Positions 55,428-64,000 of a stretch of 64,000 nucleotides of DNA are shown here, piece by piece (position 1 is the stretch's first letter; every line of letters starts with the position of its first letter). The position numbers and the translations under genes were made by a program. The stretch comes from Diploptera punctata. Taxonomy: Eukaryota; Arthropoda; Insecta; Blattodea; Blaberidae. The notes below the pieces were generated by a model. It saw only the letters and a list, made by a program, of their open reading frames with translations, searched no databases and was not told the DNA's origin. The DNA lies in contig JASPKZ010007430.1 in NCBI GenBank assembly GCA_030220185.1, forward strand, positions 885,001 to 949,000. Direction: 5' to 3'.

Positions 55428-55641
55428 GTCCGCATTTCTTGACGGTTGTATTTTTACGGTGAAAGATCGTCACTCTTTCGACCAAGGTACTTATTTCGTC
55501 TGGCTTATCACCTTCGACCAGTCCGGCATGGGTAACCCTATCGGCAGCAATGCTACCGCCGGCATAGCTCTCAGGATCATTTAAGCACACAAGCCACTCC
55601 ACGACGACAAGGTAAAGATACCATGGAGGGACGATGCCACC

Positions 55642-55967
55642 TATATAATTCAAATAAAAAAAACGAAAAAAAAACACAGAATTTACTGTTCCAGTATGTG
55701 AATAATTACCTGAGACAAAATATGTATATTGCTTTTTTCTCAGAGCGTATGAGAAATGCCTTAAAATGAAGTAAAAAGTTGAGCTCAAAGTAACCTAAAA
55801 TCAGCATATTTGAAATGTAAAATATGTATATAGTCATAGACAGTGTAACCTACTTATGACAAACATCCGCTAATGAACAAGTGAATTCTAAACTAATCTG
55901 ATGTACTAACTCGCCCATTTTCTCACCCTAACTTGCCCACTAATGTAGGTAGACTCTTGGGATATAA
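55642..55967. other. no recognised feature
   Basis: A-rich stretch at 55650-55680, otherwise nothing recognised. Confidence 0.5.
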
Positions 55968-55976
55968 TACCCTTAT

Positions 55977-56792
55977 CTCCTTCTTCTTCTTCTTCTTCCT
56001 TTCCAGGATTAGGTCAATGCGACCTGTTCCGGTCTCAAATCCATCGTTTCCTTGGCCGTCCCAAAGATCTTTTTCCATGTGGTTTGTAGGTGTTGATCTT
56101 TTTGGGTAATCTTGTATTGTCCTTTCTGTCTAAATGTTCTTTCCATTGGTATTTGTGCTCTTTTAGTTTATCAACTATTGAAAATATCTCCAGTTCATTT
56201 CTTATTGATTCATTGAGTAATCTATCCATGCGTGTACATCCTTTTACGGATTTTAAAAATTTCATTTCATTGAATGTGTGAGATATCATTTTTTGTAAGT
56301 ACCCAAGATTCAGATACATATAAAAGAACAGGAACAGCCATAATTTTATAAAACCTGAGCTGAGTTTCTCTTAGAGTCTTTCGGAGGGTTCTTCTTATGT
56401 TGCCACACATCATTTGATATCGGTTTCATTTATTATGTATGTCCCAATCATAGCAATATGTTATATCTGAACCAAGATAGTTAAAGTGTGCTATCTGTTC
56501 TATTATTTCATTATTGATCACTATTTTTGCTCTGACTGGCACTTTGCCCTCAAACGCTATAATTTTAGTTTCTGAAGTTGAGACTTTGAGATTATAATAG
56601 AGTCCTAATTGATTAAACATGTAAATGGCTCTTTTTAAATCATTCTCCGACTCCTGTATAATTACCAGATCGTCTGCATACATTCAAATATTCACATACA
56701 TTTCCTTAATAATTTGTATTCCTATTGGACTTGATTTTTTCCATTTTCGTATAACCTCGTCAAAATATATATTAACAATGTAGGTGATAGTG
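55977..56792 (-). pseudogene. LINE W-related RT, 5'-truncated, 9-bp TSD
   Basis: On the - strand, from 56790: traces of SPTLLxIYFDEVIRKW, then MYADDLVIIQESENDLKRAI (catalytic YADD), ETKIIAFEGKVPVRAKIVIN, IAHFNYLGSDITY and, from 56319, MKFLKSVKGCTRMDRL, KYQWKEHLDRKDNTRLPKKI and GKRSLGRPRKRW with a (GAA)n tail. Several frameshifts, e.g. between 56426 and 56319. The direct repeat TACCCTTAT (55968-55976, 56793-56801) bounds 816 bp. Confidence 0.85.
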
Positions 56793-56829
56793 TACCCTTA
56801 TATGTGAGTAAATGTGTTAGCAATTGACT

Positions 56830-57510
56830 CTAGCGCGAACATATGTTATCATATTGGCCAACATGACACTAGCAGTCACTTGTTCTCCGATCGAAAATTA
56901 CAGCTGTTACGTGCATATAATAGCCCTATTTTGTTTTATTAGAAAATATCTTATAGACATTTTGGGCCGAAAATGTATAGTTCTCTTAGAAAAAAAATCT
57001 ACAGAAATCCATTGGTGTATTACTTCAAAATGACGAGGAATTTGTCTGAATGACACAGAACACATCATACGTGAAATGGAGCAAATGTTTCCTTTGGTAT
57101 TGATCCCATTATCTCTTTTAGCAAAAAATTAAATTCAAAGAGACACAAGGAAATAAACATTTTTATTGACAATATGGGAACAGAATTTCAAATATTGTAA
57201 CGTTTATATTATATAATATATTCAAAAATTCTAAAAAAAATTATTTTAATTTCACGTCTCCCATATACTTTGTGTAAATGAGAACCATATTCACCAAAAT
57301 GATAAAATAATAGGCCTACATTTCTGCACAAAAATATTTTTATAGAAAAAAGCCGTATACTTGTGACCCAAAGACCATAAGACATGTTTTTACTATACTT
57401 ACCACAAGGAATTAATATTTAAAAACTGCGCACTCATATTACTTGCATCGTGTAGAATCATTATACAGTAATTCTATATTTTATTATACAATTGGAATTT
57501 AGAACGCACC
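56830..57510. mobile_element. R3 long-TIR element
   Basis: The arms 56830-57090 and 57240-57510 are diverged inverted repeats sharing TTAGAAAAAAAATCTACAGA-like, TGGG(C/T)C(A/G)(C/A)AA and ACATTTTGG...TATAG segments. The right arm end (CTGCGCACTCATATTACTTG) is the inverted GTGCGCAG terminus of the 21423 copy. No coding frame. Confidence 0.55.
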
Positions 57511-57534
57511 AAAATACTAGAACAGTAACTTGTA

Positions 57535-57615
57535 CCCAGCTGCTGAGGATGGAACAAGTTATGAAAGGTCTTCACTATTTTAATTAATTTTCATTTGTTG
57601 AGGAAGTTTGTTATT
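57535..57615 (+). mobile_element. Penelope-like 3' tail fragment
   Basis: AGCTGCTGAGGATGGAACAA, GTTATGAAAGGTC and GTTGAGGA parallel the PLE tail at 29535-29650. Confidence 0.5.
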
Positions 57616-58474
57616 TCAGGTATAATTTTTAATATTTTAACTTTTTATTAATCTGTGGGGTAAAGTTAGCTAACTTCGTTACATAGTCTATTTAATGGTA
57701 GGACTACATTTTTAAAACTAAATGGAAATTCTTATTATTTTTATATTGCCAGTTATTTCGTATGTTCAGGTAAAGTCATCCTCTCTAGTTATGAAGTGCA
57801 AGTAAAATTATGACACACACAAAGTTTTATATTTTTGCTTAATAGTTTTTTTGGGTGAAAAGTAATAGTAATTTTGAAATCAATAGTTGTTCTTGGGCTT
57901 CTAATCTGAGGAGTCTTTATGTGAGAACAAAACTGATTTGGAGAGTTATAATTTTTTGGGTTAATCTTGAATTATTAAATTAGGAAAACCATTTACAATT
58001 GAAAAGAAAATATAAATTTCATGAAGGTTGAGTGTATATCATTTCTGATACAATATGTTTTATTAAATTTTAATGATTTATACAGTGCTGTCACCTAAGC
58101 TTAAAAGAATTAAAGTAAAAAGAAAAAGAACATGAATTATGGTTATGTAACATAACTATAAAACCAATCACGATCTTCAGTTGTTTATAGAGTGAGAAGA
58201 AAATCAACTGCTCATGTATCGTATAGGATAAAATTGAACAAAGTGGATATGCGTGCAGTAAAATTTAATTTACATAGGCACAACCACTAGTTATTTCTTT
58301 AGGAAAAATTACAAATATCACAAATGAAGAAGTAATTCTCTTCATGCCCGATTTTGTCGTAACATTTTGAAGAAGGATTTGTGTCCCGAAAAATAATTAC
58401 TCATTCAGGTTGGGTTTAATTTTCGGTAGAGCCGGATTCTTTTCTCAAGGTCGGAAGTTGGTACAGTGGATAGG
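57616..58474. other. no recognised gene
   Basis: AT-rich, no motif noticed. Confidence 0.5.
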
Positions 58475-58487
58475 AAAACACTTCAAT

Positions 58488-59779
58488 CATCATCATCATC
58501 ATAGTACATTCACGAATTTAGGCCATTTGTTGACCTGTTTCGGCCTCAAGAGAAACACCATCCAGAAGTCTTTTGAGTGGACGTCCTGGTCTTCTTCTTC
58601 CTGCAGGTTGATATCTTAACATTAGTTTGGGTATTCTGTGATCTTCCATTCGATGAACATGTTGTACCCATCTTGACTTATAATCAGAAATTTTGTTTTC
58701 TAAAGATTCCATGTGTAATTCTTCTAAGATGTCTTCATTTTTTTTGTGATCTAGTAGTGTGTATCCTGCAGTCCTCCGAAGATATCTCATTTCAGCAGAT
58801 CTAAGTCTGTGTATATCCCTTCTGTTTCAACGTCCATACTTCGCTACCATACAAAAGAGTTGGAAGAGCCAGTGTTTTATACACTTTCCATCTTGAATGC
58901 TTTTGGACTAACTGTGGCTTGAAGATAGAATTTATTAACCCTAAAATTCTTAAAAATTTAGATATTTTTGCATTTACATCCTTTTCTTCTTCATATGAGA
59001 TATTGCATCCTAGATATGTAAAATTATTCACCTGCTCCAAAATTTTATTGTCCAGTACAATTTTACTTCTGACAGGATCTACACCTTGAAATGCCATAAT
59101 TTTTGTCTTTTCTGTAGATATCTTTAATCCATATTCTTCTGTAATTTTGTTAAGTTCATACAGATCTTTCTGTAGATTATCTTCGGAATTTGCTATTATT
59201 ATTTGGTCATCTGCAAACAATAGGGTGTTTAATTTTCTATTTTCTGATATTCTTATTCCAAATTTATATGTTTTGTTCCAGCAACATATTACTTCATTGA
59301 TATAAATTGCAAAGAGTGTTGGGGATAGGGGGCAACCTTGTCTCACACCACGATTTATAATTCCTTCTTCAGAAAATCTGTTATTTAATTTAATCTTTAT
59401 GGTGTTGTCTTTGTAAATATTTTGTATGTTCTGCCGAAGTAAATTTGGTATATTTCTGTCTTCCAATATATTTAAGAGTTTTGATCTCTTGACTGTGTCG
59501 GAAAAGGGGTTGTAAGGGGTAGTGACGTGTGTATAACCTCTCCTACCCAATTCTCATCCTCACCTTCTCGTGGTACAACCCGTTTTCACAAACAAGGCTC
59601 TGAGGACCGAGTCACGGCGGTATAACCGTTCCATCAGGTACTGAGTAAATGCGGTATCCTAATGTCTGTCCAGAGACTAAAAGGTAGCAGTCCTACCACT
59701 GGACTACTTAGCGTCGGGCCAGTAACCTGTCCTAAGGAACTTCAAAACTACTTTTCAAGTCTCAATACGAAAAAATCCA
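58488..59779 (-). mobile_element. LINE W with inverted 5' segment, 13-bp TSD
   Basis: 1292 bp bounded by GAAAACACTTCAA (58475-58487, 59780-59792). From about 59503 down to 58501 the - strand carries the RT from just inside the first catalytic block to the 3' end and a (GAT)n tail. From about 59505 to 59779 the + strand carries a 5' region matching 50640-50890 (CATCCTCACCTTCTCGTGG, GACCGAGTCACGGCGGTATA). The two segments meet head-to-head inside one TSD. Confidence 0.9.
58518..59503 (-). pseudogene. LINE W reverse transcriptase
   Basis: On the - strand, 59503-58801 encodes SDTVKRSKLLNILEDRNIPN, GVRQGCPLSPTLFAIYINEV, LLFADDQIIIANSEDNLQKD (catalytic FADD), EKTKIMAFQGVDPVRSKIVL, NNFTYLGCNISYE and LLYGSEVWTLKQK. 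After a frameshift near 58800, 58790-58518 encodes MRYLRRTAGYTLLDHKKNED, a SRWVQHVHRMEDHRIPKLML segment and GRRRPGRPLKRLLDGVSLEA with a stop after TGQQMA. The endonuclease and fingers are missing. This is the best-preserved W RT in the window. Confidence 0.9.
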
Positions 59780-59792
59780 GAAAACACTTCAA

Positions 59793-60546
59793 AATTACTA
59801 AAAAAATGTTTCTTGTAGAAATAATTGAAAATTTATTCACTTCTTAATTTCCCAGCAGATTAAGTAAATGTAGGTGGTATTATTCTTCACCGTCAATTAA
59901 AAATAAATTATTTTCCTTTCCCAAATAAATTATTCTTTTTTTATTAAATATTACCGGTACATTTTATCAGATCTCTTCTTGCTTCTATCTTTGTTGAAAG
60001 TTGTATGCAGAATGAATAGTGTCATTCTTTTATAATTTTAAGACCATTATTACACAACATGATGGTAATTTTAAATTCTATTGGTTAATAGTCCTTCAAA
60101 TATGAGTTTAATTTGATTTGTTAAATAAGAAAGTTAATTGTTTTAACATCCAATCAGAGTTTAGTTTACTTTCATTTAAGAATATGAAGTTAAGCAGGTG
60201 TTCTTATTACAGTTATAACAGAAAGATTTATAATTTTGACAACAATGACAAACAATTTTTAAAAGCATTCTTTACAAAAACCGTTATGTAATACAATTTC
60301 TTTAATTGTTACTGAGACATTTTTATTCAATAATAACCAACAATGAATTATTTAGATGTTTTTATTTATATAAGTTATATTCAAATATTAAAAGAATTTT
60401 AAAATACCAAATTATTAACTTTAACTTTTATATTTATTATATAATATTAAAATCCTGCTATACAAAATAAACAGTATCGCGAAATTACGAACTTTATCCT
60501 ACAGGTGTATAATAGAAATAAATAAATAAATAAATATATATATATC
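59793..60546. other. no recognised gene
   Basis: AT-rich; (AAAT)n and (TA)n at 60515-60546. Confidence 0.5.
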
Positions 60547-60601
60547 AGAGATCCGGGTTCGAATCTCGTCCAGGCATTTATTTTTCTTATCATACCATAT
60601 A
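60547..60601 (+). mobile_element. tRNA-like SINE fragment
   Basis: CAGAGATCCGGGTTCGAATC and CGTCCAGGCATTTATTTTTC, then TTATCATACCATAT match the 3' half of the tRNA-like unit at 38950-39678. The A-box side is missing. It lies immediately left of the DUF4817 transposon. Confidence 0.75.
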
Positions 60602-60780
60602 TATACACCCACAAAGGGTGATTCTAAATTAGACCGACAAACTTTGAGAGCAGATAGTTAACCTTCATTGAATGATATTTTGTTAAGGAACCTATAGGCT
60701 GTGACACTTGGTTCCAGTGTCACATAATTATGTGTGTTAATCCAAATACTTTAAAGACAAGCAGAAACAAAACGTACTTA

Positions 60781-60954
60781 TATATTGACTTAGGCTTGCT
60801 ATGATGATCTTGAAGAAGATTTCCGGGCTGTAGGCCGTGGTCTCGAGGCTTGAAGTTCCCTGACGTTTCGCCAGACGCAGTCTCTGGCGAAACGTCAGAG
60901 AACTTCAAGCCTCGAGACCACGGCCTACAGCCCGGAAATCTTCTTCAAGATCAT
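60781..60954. mobile_element. foldback insertion (PLE-type) nested in transposon, 13-bp TSD
   Basis: 174 bp. The arms (GATCTTGAAGAAGATTTCCG, GGCTGTAGGCCGTGG, CGAGGCTTGAAGTTCC) are nearly perfect inverted copies meeting near 60878 in GCCAGACGCAGTCTCTGGC. Outward GGCGAAACGTCAGAG as in 14342-14632. The left side extends about 20 bp further. The direct repeat CAAAACGTACTTA flanks it (60768-60780, 60955-60967). Confidence 0.87.
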
Positions 60955-61011
60955 CAAAACGTACTTAATTATAAAAAATAAATAAAAACACATAAAAAAC
61001 ACTCACTCCAA

Positions 61012-61275
61012 TCACAACAAGTGCTGGAACACACATCCATTGACATCTAGACAACAGTGCATCAACGTGCCATACTTTGTCGAATCCTTCCAAAGATGCC
61101 AGGCGTTTCTCTTATGTCAGCTGCTGCGCTGACAATACGTGCTATAAGATTTTCTTCAGAGTCAATATCGGTTCCATAAACCGTTGCCTTCATGTAGCCC
61201 CACAAAAAGAAATCTAGGCAGATCAGGTCAGGCGAGCGTGCCGACCAGGATGTGGGCCACCCCTACCTATCCAAC
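61012..61275 (-). pseudogene. DUF4817-type transposase C-terminal fragment
   Basis: On the - strand: a CLDFFLWGYMKATVYGTDID segment, then SEENLIARIVSAAADIRETP, GIFGRIRQSMAR and, after a short frame change, NGCVFQHLL with a stop at 61012-61014. This matches the DFFLWGY...C-terminus layout of the transposon at 53-2070 but from another subfamily (ends FQHLL rather than AHIEHL). The N-terminus and first two catalytic Asp regions are missing. Confidence 0.78.
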
Positions 61276-61569
61276 AGGATGTAAACAAACTTGCTATAAT
61301 AGGTTCCGAATACTACTGACCCCGGAAGTAAAACAAACGAAGCTATAGTAGTAATGAGAAACCCCTCTTGGACTGAAAAGAGTGTTTATTCGTTTCCTTC
61401 AATCCCGGTAAGATCCATCTAGCCCTGCAAGAAAGCGTTTCAGTTCATAGGTACCTTAACAAAATATGCTTCAATGAAGGTTATCTATCTGATCTCAGAG
61501 TTTGTTGGTCTAATTTAGAAACACCCTGTATATATAAACCTAAGGGCAGTGATCTACAAAGATGGTGAC

Positions 61570-61800
61570 TGACCACGGTTATTGCAACATCACAAGGGCG
61601 CATGAAATGGAATGGAACGAAGTGGATAAGTATGAATTAGTGATGAAATTAAGATTTCGCAAGGTAAAACATGATAACTGCGAGAATATCTTGCCGTGGT
61701 TCCGATCGGTTCATGAGCCTCATGTAGAGTAACCGTGATGCGAATTTAGGACTCGGTTTTGAAGGTCTAGTGTCTAACCATTTGCGTCACACAACCGCCT
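61570..61800 (-). mobile_element. SINE family B, diverged
   Basis: The reverse complement has GGTTGTGTGACGCAAATGGT, TAGACACTAGACC and a GTTACTCTACATGAGGCTCA body, in the order of the copies at 2389 and 17641. Confidence 0.55.
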
Positions 61801-61879
61801 TATATAAAAATAGAAAACATTTATGATAGAAAGGCTGAATATGAAGTTTTTCTTATGAGATGAGATGTTTTATGGCCGA

Positions 61880-62010
61880 AGAAAGTTAAGACTAGAATAT
61901 CGATACGAATTCGTAAACTATTTCCAATCCTTGCAATATACGTAATTGTATTTCAAATATGTAGAATTTAATTACTTCTAATAAATAAATATTAATATTT
62001 ACTGTATGTA
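61880..62010 (-). repeat. dispersed repeat R2
   Basis: The reverse complement carries GTATATTGCAAGGATTGG, TTTACGAATTCG and the ATATTAATATTTATTTATTA flank, matching 4500-4670 and 23850-23970. Confidence 0.6.
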
Positions 62011-63540
62011 GCCCAACTTATTCAACAACTGATAAAAAATAGACACCCTTAAATGCTCCACAATGAGCTTGATCGTATGTAATGTTGAGGACAATTTCAA
62101 GATAAAACGTGAATAAAAGTAATACTGTAGGTATCCAAAATACATGCCAACAAACATGAATCATTGCATAAATTTACAGTCACGAATCTACAGTCAGACA
62201 TTTAGATTATTTGTAGCAATGAAGAAATGAAAGATTGTACTTTTAATTGACAAACTGAAATGTAAATTAAATCAACACTGTTATATACATTTTTAAAAGT
62301 GAAATAATTGATTTTAATTAGTCTTACAATTAAATAAGTAACGCACTGATGCTATATACTAATTATTATGTTTATATAATTTATATTATGCAAGTTCCAT
62401 GTTTCATTCATATACTATCGAAAGTGGAAACAATTTTTGTGAATATTAGGCCATTCAATAAGCCTAAATAGTAGTGTAATGTTCGATTTTCCGGCCTTTT
62501 ATAAAATCGTAAAGTAGTATTGAAATGAGATATATATATGAAATAAGGTAATTTTATTTCCTAAATCTGAAGTGAAAATGTAATTACTTGATTAAATAAA
62601 TAATTTCATCATAAGCCTTGTCTTGCTTATCACCTGTCACTATAAATCTGCTAACTCCCAAGTTCTCTGACGAAATACTGTAAAAGTTTCCCTTGAAGTT
62701 AGACTACATTTTGCAATGACCTTGAGGCGTGACCTCACTAAGAATCCCAAGTGCTGTAGAATACCGCAGTGCTCAAACTCAAGTTCATCCCATTAATTAG
62801 AGAAGACATGGCGGATGATACTCCTCAAGGGGTGGCAAAACACGCTCGTCTTCGTAGACCTAATATCCTTTCTGAAACTGTCAAAACAATCTAAAATGTT
62901 ATATTTAAAGCATAAGTCAGCGGATTGCCCGAAAATAAGCGGACATTTTCGTACAATTTGAACCGAAAAGAGAAAGGTTATAGCTTATATTCGCTACTTT
63001 GGTTTTTGACATATCTTTGATGTTAAAAATTTTATCAATATTCCACAAAACAGCTAGCATCTTTCACCAAAACTATACCTCTTCCGAGCCAAGTTTCAGT
63101 TTTAGTGTAAACAAACCAGATGTATGACTGAGTTTTCATTGGTATAATAATGGTTTTGCCCTGAAGAGAGTAAGAAAATGTACTTCGCTCTATAACACTC
63201 AAAATAAAGGAAATAATATATATTAACTATCACATGTCTATAATACGTTACATGGGAGAATCTTAAAATATATAATTACAATTTTAATAGATTAAATAAG
63301 CATTGTTATATTCTTCCACATGCGCAATGCACCATATGTTGGAATTTCAGTTATTTAAATGACAGCTTCTGTACAGTTATAAGAAAGTATTAAAAATCAT
63401 TTGAAAGGCGGAGAGAAATAAAATTATTTTGACTATTTAACTCATGTCGCAAATGGTAGTCAATGACCAATCACGTTTCAATGAATATAGCAAATAATGA
63501 ATAGATTCAGTGATTTTTACTGAGTTGTTTATTCAAAATA
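62011..63540. other. no recognised gene
   Basis: AT-rich DNA without repeat matches or coding motifs, apart from the R1 outer flank near 63510-63540. One of the longer unassigned stretches of the window. Confidence 0.5.
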
Positions 63541-63908
63541 TAAATGATTAACCTATAATGTTGATTATAATAGTTTGATGTGTTCCATTATTTCTCCACT
63601 AGAGTGCATTCTTACAATATTGCGATCCTATTTGGCAATAAATAATATGATCGAGTTGCAGTGAATATACAGAAGCTCACATTTCTGATTTGTTTTCAAA
63701 CATCGCCGTGTACATTAACTATATAAATATTTTAAAACACCGGTAACTATATTAAAATAATTATTTTTTAGTAAAGAGCTTAATTTTATTCGTTAAATAG
63801 TCCTAACAAATGCCACTCTTGATTTCCAAATTCTCTAGATAAATTCACTCCTCACTTCGTGAGTCGTGAATTTATCGATAATTTGGAAATCACTCGTGGC
63901 ATTACTTA
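63541..63908 (-). repeat. dispersed repeat R1 with an about 85-bp palindrome
   Basis: The reverse complement matches 44848-46030 without the LINE. Its right part is a palindrome: ATTTCCAAATTATCGATAAA on one arm and its inverted TCTAGATAAATTCACTCC...GAATTTATC partner, within a CCACTCTTGATTTCC / GGAAATCACTCGTGG frame (63813-63897). Confidence 0.8.
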
Positions 63909-64000
63909 TGAAAGTTTTTAAACGGTTTATTGAATAGTATCCTACATTAGCCGTTGAGGATATGGTGAACATTACAGCAGCATTTTCAGGTTAGTCAGCA

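Larger units (their letters stand above)
52365..55630 (-). mobile_element. RTE-A full-length non-LTR retrotransposon, 11-bp TSD
   Basis: A 3266-bp insertion bounded by ACGATGCCACC (52354-52364, 55631-55641). On the - strand: 5' region with TTGTCGTCGTGGAGTGGCTT, one long endonuclease-RT reading region, and a short 3' UTR ending GTGCCAGTGAGTAAGTAAG (tetranucleotide tail). The size, single ORF with AP endonuclease plus RT, and short repeat tail fit the RTE group; clade placement needs a phylogeny. Coding breaks make it non-autonomous. Confidence 0.93.
60612..61528 (-). mobile_element. DUF4817-type transposon with about 90-100-bp TIRs
   Basis: Left end 60612-60712 and right end 61437-61528 are inverted: GGGTG(A/T)TTCTAAATTAGACC, CAAACT(T/C)TGAGA, AACCTTCATTGAA and TATTTTGTTAAGG. 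The internal - strand sequence holds a transposase C-terminus (61012-61275). A foldback (60781-60954) is inserted near the left TIR. TA-rich flanks are present, but the left boundary is blurred by about 10 bp (CACCCACAAA). Confidence 0.82.

Overview
The window looks like intergenic or intronic DNA from a large, repeat-rich insect genome. The best guess is a cockroach such as Periplaneta: the RTE-like retroelement proteins, the DUF4817-type transposases and the abundance of (AAT)n arrays fit my recollection of that genome, but no database search was run. The base composition is AT-rich. I found no convincing host protein-coding gene, no rRNA and no intact tRNA gene. Every recognisable coding trace is a decayed transposable element. 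The only host-exon candidate is a weak 45-bp microexon at 29991-30035.

Main residents. (1) RTE-A, a non-LTR element with AP-type endonuclease and reverse transcriptase (RT). One full-length copy with an 11-bp target-site duplication (TSD) lies at 52365-55630 (-), an RT-containing truncated copy at 40273-42079 (+), and more than ten shorter fragments elsewhere. (2) Other non-LTR families, called here W (tails of ATG/GAT repeats), X, Y and Z, plus CR1/Jockey-like C-terminal fragments. (3) Penelope-like elements (PLE) with GIY-YIG endonuclease remnants, mostly as head-to-head foldbacks. (4) DNA transposons: two DUF4817-type elements with terminal inverted repeats (TIRs) at 53-2070 and 60612-61528, mariner remnants, a pogo-like helix-turn-helix remnant, and several MITE-like TIR elements. 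(5) At least five SINE families with tRNA-like heads (A to E), and a dispersed tRNA-like unit. (6) Nine long (AAT)n arrays and several (AT)n arrays.

Layout. 0-10 kb: split DUF4817 transposon, SINEs, RTE-A and mariner fragments, then a chain of LINE 3' ends separated by (AAT)n arrays. 10-19 kb: two PLE foldbacks, LINE W copies, and a LINE Y copy nested in a LINE W copy. 19-30 kb: SINEs, long-TIR repeat R3, old RTE-A pieces, a pogo relic. 30-36 kb: an old RTE-A copy broken by mariner and a MITE, and an RT element broken by SINE D. 36-45 kb: the large PLE foldback, a tandem tRNA-like array, the 1.8-kb RTE-A copy, and two small PLE foldbacks. 45-60 kb: three head-to-head LINE W insertions, two with clean TSDs, that look like twin-primed products, and the full-length RTE-A. 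60-64 kb: DUF4817 transposon with a nested foldback, then repeat copies.

The most interesting result is structural. Six independent head-to-head inverted insertions (86 bp to 1.36 kb), each flanked by a 12-13-bp direct repeat, share PLE-type sequence. Separately, LINE Y and SINE A share the same 3' end, which suggests a LINE/SINE partnership. Family letters are labels used only here, and family boundaries are estimates by eye.
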